Shown here: in pieces, positions 1 through 5,292 of the stretch
Numbering within the stretch: the stretch's first letter is position 1
How the letters are laid out: each line of letters begins with the position of its first letter
DNA from: Elusimicrobia bacterium CG08_land_8_20_14_0_20_59_10
GTDB lineage: Bacteria > Elusimicrobiota > Elusimicrobia > Elusimicrobiales > UBA9959
DNA: 5,681 nt
Direction of reading: 5' to 3'
Assembly: GCA_002779045.1 (NCBI GenBank)
Contig: PEXO01000051.1
Span: forward strand, 180-5,860
Notes under the pieces: generated by a model
What the model saw: the letters and a program-made list of their open reading frames with translations, nothing else
What the model was told of the DNA's origin: nothing
Databases searched by the model: none
Position numbers and translations under genes: made by a program

Positions 1-207
1 GGCAAACCGGCGTGGGACTGGAAAGCACCAGCCCGTGACGAAGCCCTGATTGCGCAAGTGGGTGCGCTGGCCAACGACAAGTTGACCGCTGCCTACCAAA
101 TCCGCAACAAGCAAGCCCGCACGCAAGCCTGCCGCGCCGCCTATGCGGCCAAGGGCGGGAATGCGATGAGAGAACTGCCCATTTCCATATGCAGAACATC
201 TTTTTGA
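1..207 (+). pseudogene. pnp: Internal fragment of polynucleotide phosphorylase, truncated at both ends
   Basis: The frame is open from base 1 to a stop at 205-207. Its first 50 or so residues read as the linker region between the two RNase PH-like domains of PNPase, the 3'-5' RNA-degrading exonuclease. Recognisable pieces are GKPAWDWK near the start, then DEALIAQV, then AAYQIRNKQARTQACRAAYA. They resemble E. coli PNPase (GKPRWDWQ, NEALNARV, DAYRITDKQER) and most closely the version I recall from betaproteobacteria. Similarity stops at about base 150, where the expected continuation (a Val-rich helix) is replaced by unrelated residues and a stop. The upstream part lies outside the window. It has no link to the cofactor genes and uses ATT/ATC rather than ATA for Ile, unlike them. 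It is either a real gene remnant or, more likely, an assembly chimera. The family call is firm; its biological status is not. Confidence 0.75.
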
Positions 208-221
208 CGACCGGTGAGCGG

Positions 222-251
222 TTTTCACGGGCGGAAGTCATTTGATATCAT
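222..251 (+). promoter_or_regulatory. Possible sigma-70 promoter for the tupABC-moeA operon
   Basis: TGATATCAT at 243-251 reads as an extended -10 element (TGn followed by TATCAT, five of six matches to TATAAT). TTTTCA at 222-227 is a poor -35 (four of six), 18 bases upstream. Transcription would start near 258, leaving a leader of about 30 bases before the tupA ATG at 290. This is the only AT-rich patch in the gap between the pnp fragment and tupA. The eight-base palindrome TGATATCA (243-250) could instead be part of an operator. The call rests on pattern matching only. Confidence 0.3.
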
Positions 252-289
252 TGATGAGCGGGCGGAACTTCTTCGGGATGTGCAACACC

Positions 290-1117
290 ATGGAACAGGT
301 AAGAAAGGTTTTTCCGGCGATTCTTGCGGCCCTGCTGCTTTCCGGCTGCCAGGGCGGTCCGTCCCCGGCGAACACCATCCGGCTGGCCACCACCACCAGC
401 GTGCAGGATACCGGTCTGCTGGATGTGCTGGCCGGCTCTTTCCAGGAGGACGGGAAGTATAAATTGCAGGCCATAGCCGTGGGTTCCGGCCAGGCCATGC
501 AGCTGGGGCGTACCGGCGAAGCTGATATACTGTGGGTGCACAGCCCGGATGACGAGGCAAAGTTCGTGGCGGAAGGTTACGGCAAGGACCGTACCACCTT
601 CCTGCATAATGATTTTGTGATACTGGGCCCGGCCGCCGATCCGGCCAAAGTAAAAGGTACCGTTAAAGCCGCGGATGCTTTTAAAAAGATCGCTGCGGCC
701 GGGTCGCCGTTCATATCCCGCGCCGACAATTCAGGCACCAACAAGAAAGAACTGAAGCTATGGGCCGCCGCCAAGGCCAAACCGGAAAAAGAGGCTTATC
801 TGGAGGCCGGCCAGGGCATGGCCGCCACGCTGACCATGGCCAATGAGAGGAACGCCTATGTGCTGGCGGACAGGTCCACATATCTCTCGATGAAGAAGAA
901 CCTGGGCCTTGTGGTGTTGAGCGAAGGGGACGAGGCGCTTTTGAACCGCTACAGCCTGATACTGGTTAACCCGGCTAAATTCCCCGGTGTAAATACCGCG
1001 GGCGCCAAAGCTTTTTTTGATTTCATGCTCTCGAAGCCCGCCAAGGAAATTATCGTGAAGTTCGGCCTGGAGGAATACGGCCGGCAGCTGTTCTTTTACG
1101 ATCACGCGGCAAAGTAA
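290..1117 (+). CDS. tupA: Tungstate ABC transporter substrate-binding lipoprotein TupA
   Basis: This is the extracytoplasmic receptor that binds tungstate and hands it to the TupB/TupC importer. From ATG 290 the protein has 275 residues. It begins with a lipoprotein signal: basic MEQVRK, a hydrophobic stretch, then lipobox LSGC with Cys20 as the lipidation site. The TupA hallmark TTTS is at 34-37 within RLATTTSVQDTGLLD. Other family blocks are VGSGQAM (64-70), ADILWVHSP (78-86), HNDFVILGP (106-114), SRADNSGTNKKELKLW (143-158) and GQGMAATLTMANE (174-186). The TTTS motif separates TupA from ModA and WtpA. ATG 290 is preferred over in-frame ATG 278, ATG 254 and TTG 242 because it gives a normal-length signal peptide; its ribosome-binding site is weak. 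tupB starts 14 bases downstream. Family assignment is strong; specificity for tungstate over molybdate follows from the family. Confidence 0.93.
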   Translation: MEQVRKVFPAILAALLLSGCQGGPSPANTIRLATTTSVQDTGLLDVLAGSFQEDGKYKLQAIAVGSGQAMQLGRTGEADILWVHSPDDEAKFVAEGYGKDRTTFLHNDFVILGPAADPAKVKGTVKAADAFKKIAAAGSPFISRADNSGTNKKELKLWAAAKAKPEKEAYLEAGQGMAATLTMANERNAYVLADRSTYLSMKKNLGLVVLSEGDEALLNRYSLILVNPAKFPGVNTAGAKAFFDFMLSKPAKEIIVKFGLEEYGRQLFFYDHAAK

Positions 1118-1131
1118 GCGCAAGAGGTTAA

Positions 1132-1833
1132 ATGGGTTTCATCGCGGAGGGCTTCCAGAAAGCCCTGCAGCTGATATTTTCGGGCAATGCCGAGCTCTTT
1201 GCCATAGCGCGGCTGTCTCTGGCCGTGTCCTTGCTGGCCACGGCGGCCGCCGTGCTTGCGGGCGTGCCGCTGGGCAGTTGGATAGCCATAAAAAAATTTC
1301 CGCTTAAAAAACCGCTCATAGCGCTGATAAACACGGGCATGGGGCTGCCCCCGGTGGTGGCCGGCCTGGTGGTGATGCTTTTCCTGTCTCGCAGCGGCCC
1401 TCTGGGCTTCCTGGACTGGCTCTATACCCCGGCGGGCATGATACTGGTGCAGTTCATAATAGCCCTGCCGATAATCACGGCCCTGTCCGTTTCCGCCATG
1501 CAGGGCGTGGACCCCGGGTTTTACCGGCAGGTGCTCACGCTGGGCGCCAGCGACCGGCAGGCCATGTTCATCTGCCTCAGGGAACTGCGCCTGGCGGTGC
1601 TGGCCGCGGTGATAGCCGGTTTCGGCCGCCTGGTGGCCGAGGTGGGAGCGGTGATGATAGTAGGCGGCAATATCCGCCACCAGACGCGGATGCTGACCAC
1701 GGCCACCGTGATGGAGACCCAGATGGGGAATTTCGACACGGCCATAGCGCTGGGATTGATACTGCTGACCCTGAGCTTTGCCGTCAATTTCGGGCTGACG
1801 CTGCTGCAGCAGAAGAAGGTGCCGGCCCGATGA
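1132..1833 (+). CDS. tupB: Tungstate ABC transporter permease TupB
   Basis: This is the inner-membrane channel subunit of the tungstate importer, 233 residues, a normal length for the family. Five or so hydrophobic segments lie at about 24-50, 60-86, 98-121, 150-178 and 205-228. The cytoplasmic coupling (EAA-type) loop is around 134-150, with the usual glycine in LTLGASDRQ. The later block VAEVGAVMIVGGNIRHQTRMLTTA (about 168-191) is typical of TupB, where a VGGNI segment precedes the last helices. The start has a good ribosome-binding site, AGAGG at 1123-1127, four bases before the ATG. The stop overlaps the tupC start (ATGA, 1830-1833), indicating translational coupling. Isoleucine is encoded by ATA in 14 of 18 cases. 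Confidence 0.92.
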   Translation: MGFIAEGFQKALQLIFSGNAELFAIARLSLAVSLLATAAAVLAGVPLGSWIAIKKFPLKKPLIALINTGMGLPPVVAGLVVMLFLSRSGPLGFLDWLYTPAGMILVQFIIALPIITALSVSAMQGVDPGFYRQVLTLGASDRQAMFICLRELRLAVLAAVIAGFGRLVAEVGAVMIVGGNIRHQTRMLTTATVMETQMGNFDTAIALGLILLTLSFAVNFGLTLLQQKKVPAR

Positions 1834-2894
1834 TAAAACTTTCCGGCCTGCGCCTGGGTTATGACACCGGTTTCAGGCTGGAGGTGGATTCCTTTGAGAT
1901 ATGCGGGGGGGAGGTGTTGGCCGTGATAGGCCCGAACGGCGCCGGCAAGACCACGCTGCTCAATGCCCTGGCTTTATTGAACCCGCCGTCTTCCGGCTCG
2001 CTGGAGCTGCTGGGGCGCGACGCGCTGGCCCCGGAAAATAAAATGTTCCTGCGCCGGGAGATGTCCGTGGTCTTCTCCCGGCCTTATCTCACGAACGATA
2101 CCGTGGAAAAGAACGTGGCCCTGCCGCTGGCGCTGCGCGGCCGCGGGGACGCCGCCGCCGTGGACGAGGCGTTGGAGCTTTTTAAGATAAGACACCTTAA
2201 ATCCCGCAGCGCTAAAACGCTGTCACAGGGCGAGGCGCACCGCGCGGCGCTGGCGCGGGCCTTCGTGACGAAACCGAAGCTGCTGCTGCTCGACGAGCCT
2301 TTTGCCAGCCTGGACGCGCGCGTGAAGGATGCCATCTGCCGCGACCTGCGCAAGGTTGTAAAGGCGTCGAACGCGGCGGTCTTCTTCGTGACGCAGGACC
2401 AGGGTGACGCGCTCACCCTTTGCGATACCCTTGCAGTGCTGGTGAACGGCAGGATACTCCAGCGCGGAGAGCCGCAGGAGCTCTTCGCCCGGCCGGCCTG
2501 CGCCGAGGTGGCGGATTTTGTGGGGGTGGATACCATTCTGCCCGGTAAGGTGGCCTCGAAAGAGGACAATCTCTGCCGCGTGGAAACCGGCTGCTGCGCG
2601 CTTGAGGTGGTTTCCGCCTGCGAGCCCGGCGACTCCGTCTTTGTCTGCGTGCGGCCGGAGAATGTAAGCGTCTCCATCGGGGCGGAAGAAAACAGCATGC
2701 GCAACCGGTTCAAGGGCAGGGTGCTCTCCATAGAGCCCCGGGGCCTGGAGTACAGGCTGGTCCTGGACTGCGGCTTCGGCCTGACCGCAGCGGTGACGAA
2801 ACAGTCCGTGGAAAAACTGCGGTTGGAGCCCGGTCGGGAGCTTTATGCCTCCTTCAAGGCCACTGCCGCCCATCTGATAAAGAGGATGCTATGA
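1830..2894 (+). CDS. tupC: Tungstate/molybdate ABC transporter ATP-binding protein with TOBE domain
   Basis: This is the cytoplasmic ATPase that drives TupB, 354 residues. The ATPase domain is about 1-232: Walker A GPNGAGKTT (34-42), signature LSQGE (131-135, usually LSGGQ or LSGGE), Walker B LLLLDEP (151-157) with Asp155 and Glu156, and D-loop SLDA (160-163). Two usually invariant positions are changed. The Q-loop reads VVFSRP, with Ser83 where Gln is expected. The switch (H-loop) reads VTQD, with Gln189 where His is expected. The C-terminal part (about 290-354, from NRFKGRV to SFKATAAHLI) is a TOBE/Mop-like fold as in ModC, often an oxyanion-sensing module. It overlaps both tupB and moeA by 4 bases. 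Gene order makes it TupC; ModC or WtpC naming is the alternative. Confidence 0.88.
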   Translation: MIKLSGLRLGYDTGFRLEVDSFEICGGEVLAVIGPNGAGKTTLLNALALLNPPSSGSLELLGRDALAPENKMFLRREMSVVFSRPYLTNDTVEKNVALPLALRGRGDAAAVDEALELFKIRHLKSRSAKTLSQGEAHRAALARAFVTKPKLLLLDEPFASLDARVKDAICRDLRKVVKASNAAVFFVTQDQGDALTLCDTLAVLVNGRILQRGEPQELFARPACAEVADFVGVDTILPGKVASKEDNLCRVETGCCALEVVSACEPGDSVFVCVRPENVSVSIGAEENSMRNRFKGRVLSIEPRGLEYRLVLDCGFGLTAAVTKQSVEKLRLEPGRELYASFKATAAHLIKRML

Positions 2895-4072
2895 TAAATT
2901 TTAAAGAAGCCATTGAAATAGTGCTGAAGAATGTTCGTCCGCTGCCGCCGGTTAAGACCCGCGTGGAGGACGCCGCGGGCCGCGTGCTGCAGGAGGATAT
3001 ACGTTCCGGCCTGGAGATGCCGCCTTTCAATAAATCCGCAGTGGACGGCTATGCCGTGCGTGCGGCTGATCTGGTCCGCGCCCGCCGGCTGCGCTGCACG
3101 GCAATGGTGCAGGCGGGGGAAAGTTTTTTGGGGAAGCTGCGCGCTGGCGAATGCGTGAAGATCATGACCGGCGCGCCCGTGCCCGCCGGGGCCGACGCGG
3201 TGGTGATGGTGGAATACACCTCGGAGAAGAACGGCCTGGTGAAGTTCGCGGCCGGAATAAAGAAAGGGAAAAATATAGCCGTGCGCGGCGAGGATATAAA
3301 GAAAGGGCAGAAGATACTGGCGTGCGGGACCGTGATAAAGATCTCCCACATTGCCGCGCTGGCCGCTGTGGGCCGCGGCAAGGTGAAGACCGGCGCGCTG
3401 CCGCGGGTTTCGCTGGTGAATACCGGCGGCGAGATAGTTCCCCCGGGCACGGAGCTGGGGCGCAACCGCATATATAACAGCAATGGCCCCATGCTGGCCG
3501 CTATGCTCGGGGCCGACGGGATAAAAGCCGTACCGGTGATAGTGCGCGACGAGGCCCGCAAGCTGAAGGCGGCCCTGGCCAAAGCCCTTAAGGCCGACAT
3601 AGTTCTTATCTCCGGCGGTGTGTCCATGGGCGACTATGACCTGGTCCCCGGTGTGCTGAAGTCGCTGGGCGTAAAAATGATATTCCACAAGGTGCGTGTC
3701 AAACCCGGCAAACCGATGTTCTTCGGGACAAAAGGGGACAGGCTGGTTTTCGGAATACCGGGCAACCCGGTCTCCAACTTTATGGCCTACCTGGCCTATA
3801 TACGCCCTGCTATCCGCAAAATGAGCGGCCGCCCGGACTTTGCGCCGCGGTTCCTTGAGGGCGCCTGTGCCGCCGCCTTTAAGCCGCGCACGCCGCGCCG
3901 CGCTATGGTCCTTTCCAGGGTGCGCGCGAAGACGGAGTATTCGCTTTGCGAAGTTTCCAATAACGGCTCAGCCGACATAATAGCCCTGGCCGGCGCGGAC
4001 GCTTTTACGATGATAAGGGAAGGCGGCTCGGTAAATAAAGGCGGGAAGGCGAAGTTCATAGGTTGGGACTGA
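2891..4072 (+). CDS. moeA: Molybdopterin molybdenumtransferase MoeA
   Basis: MoeA inserts molybdate (or tungstate) into adenylylated molybdopterin, the last step in forming the basic metal cofactor. The protein has 393 residues, close to E. coli MoeA (411). The N-terminal region (about 1-165) has KSAVDGYAV (48-56), equivalent to the SAMDGYA block with the key Asp (Asp52), then IMTGAPVPAGADAVVMVE (91-108) and GEDIKKGQ (133-140). The MPT-binding domain (about 171-310) has NTGGEIVPPGTEL (177-189), SGGVSMGDYD (241-250), VRVKPGKPMFFG (268-279) and GIPGNPVSNF (288-297). The C-terminal domain is about 323-390. In the family motif TGDE the Asp is Gly180 here, while Glu181 remains. AGAGGA at 2881-2886 is a good ribosome-binding site inside the end of tupC; the ATGA overlap implies coupling. 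Placement beside a tungstate importer suggests it may load tungsten. Confidence 0.94.
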   Translation: MINFKEAIEIVLKNVRPLPPVKTRVEDAAGRVLQEDIRSGLEMPPFNKSAVDGYAVRAADLVRARRLRCTAMVQAGESFLGKLRAGECVKIMTGAPVPAGADAVVMVEYTSEKNGLVKFAAGIKKGKNIAVRGEDIKKGQKILACGTVIKISHIAALAAVGRGKVKTGALPRVSLVNTGGEIVPPGTELGRNRIYNSNGPMLAAMLGADGIKAVPVIVRDEARKLKAALAKALKADIVLISGGVSMGDYDLVPGVLKSLGVKMIFHKVRVKPGKPMFFGTKGDRLVFGIPGNPVSNFMAYLAYIRPAIRKMSGRPDFAPRFLEGACAAAFKPRTPRRAMVLSRVRAKTEYSLCEVSNNGSADIIALAGADAFTMIREGGSVNKGGKAKFIGWD

Positions 4073-4080
4073 AGATGATC

Positions 4081-4094
4081 GGGAAAGTGTTCCC
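4081..4094 (+). other. Short perfect hairpin between moeA and the riboswitch
   Basis: GGGAA (4081-4085) and TTCCC (4090-4094) form a perfect five-base stem with loop AGTG, eight bases after the moeA stop. No T-run follows, so it is not a standard intrinsic terminator. It may be a 3'-end stabiliser for the tupABC-moeA transcript or an extra helix at the 5' side of the aptamer. Confidence 0.4.
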
Positions 4095-4183
4095 AGACTC
4101 GCCGCCGGCCACCGTGTGGACCGGGTTAGCAAAACCTTCCGAAGGCCGAGGCTTGCATAGCGCCGAGGACTGAGGCAGAGAGA
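4095..4183 (+). ncRNA. Putative Moco (or Tuco) riboswitch upstream of moaA
   Basis: This leader has the look I associate with the Moco RNA motif. It opens with ACTCGCC, followed by a GC-rich hairpin, a TTAGCAAAA linker, a CCTTCCGAAGG hairpin, a short variable hairpin, then CGCCGAGGACTGAGGC. Pairings visible by eye: CTCGCC (4098-4103) with GGCAGAG (4174-4180, one bulged A) as a closing helix; CCGG-CCAC (4105-4112) with GTGG-CCGG (4116-4124, one bulged A); CCTT (4135-4138) with AAGG (4142-4145); GCT (4151-4153) with AGC (4159-4161). The element lies directly before moaA, the classic location for this riboswitch, which senses molybdenum or tungsten cofactor and represses cofactor synthesis. I recognise it from memory of the consensus and have not run a covariance search. 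Tuco variants lack one stem; I cannot decide between the two. Confidence 0.7.
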
Positions 4184-4198
4184 GGCCACGGTGTGGCC
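4182..4198 (+). promoter_or_regulatory. Hairpin covering the moaA ribosome-binding site and GTG start (likely expression platform)
   Basis: GAGG at 4182-4185 sits five bases before GTG 4191, a proper Shine-Dalgarno spacing. GGCCAC (4184-4189) and GTGGCC (4193-4198) are perfect complements with loop GGT, so a six-base stem would hide part of the GAGG and most of the start codon. The element begins two bases after the putative aptamer closing helix ends, as expected for a riboswitch acting on translation. GTGGCC can also pair perfectly with GGCCAC at 4107-4112 inside the aptamer, giving a possible alternative fold. Confidence 0.5.
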
Positions 4199-5222
4199 GA
4201 GCGCGTTTTGCGTACCGGTTCACGCGGCGGCCGGCGGGCAGCCGGGTTGGGATCGTGCGGCAAAAGATATGATCAACTATTTGAGGCTTTCGCTTACGGA
4301 CAGGTGCAATTTCAACTGCATCTACTGCACCCCGCTGGAGAAGAGCGGGCATCTGAGCCATCAGGAACTGCTGCGCCACGAGGAACTGGCGCGCGCCGCG
4401 GCGGCTTTCGTGAGGGCCGGCGTGAGGAAGATACGCCTGACCGGCGGCGAGCCGCTGCTGAAGAAGAATATTGCGGGGCTGGCGCGGATGCTCAAAGCCA
4501 TCCCCGGCCTTAAGGAACTGGCGCTTACAACCAACGGCGTGCTGCTGCCGGAACTTGCCCGCCCCCTGCGTGCGGCCGGGGTGGACGCGGTGAATATCAG
4601 CCTGAACTCCCTTAAAAAAGACGTCTTTAAAAAGATCACCGGTTCCAACAGTTTCGACAAAGTACAGGCCGGCCTGCGCGCGGCCCTGCGGGCCGGTTTC
4701 AAAAGCGTGAAGCTGAACGTAATAATAATGCGCGGCATAAATGACGGCGAGATAGAGGACCTTGCGCGGCTGTCGCTGAAGCATCCGCTGGATGTGCGCT
4801 TTATAGAATTTTTCCCGGTCAATAAGCGCTCCTCCCGCCTTAAAGGCGCCCTGTTCACTACGGCCGAACTGAAGGCGCGCATAGAAGCCGCGTTCGGCAA
4901 GCTGCGCCCCGCGGGCGGCGGCAGGATAGGCGGTCCCGCCTGCAACTTCAAGCTTAAAGGCGCAAAAGGCCGCATAGGTTTCATAAGCGGCTGCAGCGAT
5001 GATTTCTGCGGTGACTGTAACCGGATCAGGATGGACTGCGTAGGCAGGATATACCCTTGCCTGTTCTCACCACCTACCCACGCCCTGCGTGACCTGCTGC
5101 GGGGCGGCGCCTCCGAAGCCGGACTTGTCCGGCATATTAAAAAGGCTTTTTTAGTAAAATCTAAGTACAGAAAGGATTCCCCCACCGCCGGCCACATAGA
5201 AATGAGCAGTATAGGGGGGTGA
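4191..5222 (+). CDS. moaA: GTP 3',8-cyclase MoaA (radical SAM)
   Basis: MoaA converts GTP to 3',8-cyclo-7,8-dihydro-GTP, the first committed step of molybdopterin synthesis, with MoaC acting next. In numbering from ATG 4269, the radical SAM cluster motif CxxxCxxC is Cys13, Cys17, Cys20 (DRCNFNCIYC). TGGEP is at 58-62 and FIEFFPV at 178-184. The second Fe-S site is Cys247, Cys250, Cys264 (C-x2-C-x13-C) with substrate-contact arginines in CNRIR. The chain ends in MSSIGG, keeping the Gly-Gly tail needed for activity. The start is uncertain. GTG 4191 (343 residues) has GAGG at good spacing and keeps a DRAAKDMINYLRLS segment resembling the usual DxFGRxINYLRLS. ATG 4269 (317 residues) has no visible ribosome-binding site. 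No other start codon lies between them in frame. The first 20 or so extra residues look poorly conserved, so GTG is only modestly preferred. Confidence 0.94.
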   Translation: MWPSAFCVPVHAAAGGQPGWDRAAKDMINYLRLSLTDRCNFNCIYCTPLEKSGHLSHQELLRHEELARAAAAFVRAGVRKIRLTGGEPLLKKNIAGLARMLKAIPGLKELALTTNGVLLPELARPLRAAGVDAVNISLNSLKKDVFKKITGSNSFDKVQAGLRAALRAGFKSVKLNVIIMRGINDGEIEDLARLSLKHPLDVRFIEFFPVNKRSSRLKGALFTTAELKARIEAAFGKLRPAGGGRIGGPACNFKLKGAKGRIGFISGCSDDFCGDCNRIRMDCVGRIYPCLFSPPTHALRDLLRGGASEAGLVRHIKKAFLVKSKYRKDSPTAGHIEMSSIGG

Positions 5223-5228
5223 GAAGCC

Positions 5229-5287
5229 GGGGGTCAAGGGTCAGGGGTCGGTGGGCGAAGAAAGGGATCGAAGACCGGGGAAAGGGG
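5229..5287 (+). repeat. G-rich spacer with GGGTCA-type repeats and possible quadruplex
   Basis: The 70-base gap between moaA and moaC holds G-runs at 5229-5233, 5238-5240, 5244-5247 and 5253-5255, with loops of 4, 3 and 5 bases, which satisfies the simple four-run quadruplex pattern on the transcribed (mRNA-like) strand. The first three runs are part of an imperfect tandem GGGTCAA, GGGTCA, GGGTCG. Further G-runs follow at 5264-5266, 5277-5280 and 5284-5287. The last run (AAAGGGG, 5281-5287) also serves as the ribosome-binding site for moaC. No promoter or terminator is evident here. Confidence 0.55.
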
Positions 5288-5292
5288 CACTT

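Noticed and set aside
204..232. TTGACG at 204-209 as a -35 box
   Set aside because: No acceptable -10 at 16-18 bases; the region 226-232 is GC-rich.
242..289. TTG 242, ATG 254 or ATG 278 as the tupA start
   Set aside because: They add 4 to 16 residues before the basic n-region of the signal peptide; ATG 290 gives the compact lipoprotein signal. ATG 278 cannot be fully excluded.
214..462. GTG-started open frame of 82 codons overlapping the tupA start
   Set aside because: It is out of frame with tupA over the lipoprotein signal and TTTS region; translation is low-complexity Gly/His/Arg.
2843..3688. Long open frame on the minus strand (281 codons) opposite moeA
   Set aside because: It lies antisense to the clearly conserved moeA; its His/Gly-rich translation matches no family I know and is typical of a shadow frame in GC-rich DNA.
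4081..4094. Hairpin after moeA as an intrinsic terminator
   Set aside because: Stem of only five pairs and no T-run follows.
4199..4215. GCGCGTTTTGCG as a riboswitch-controlled terminator tail
   Set aside because: Only four T's, followed by GCG, and they lie in the loop of a CGC/GCG repeat; a translational mechanism fits better.
4056..4784. Minus-strand open frame of 242 codons spanning the riboswitch and the moaA start
   Set aside because: It crosses a structured non-coding leader and conserved moaA codons; no recognisable motif and no support for a gene.
4361..5197. Minus-strand open frame of 278 codons opposite moaA
   Set aside because: Ser/Arg/Pro-rich translation without domains, fully antisense to moaA with its intact motifs.
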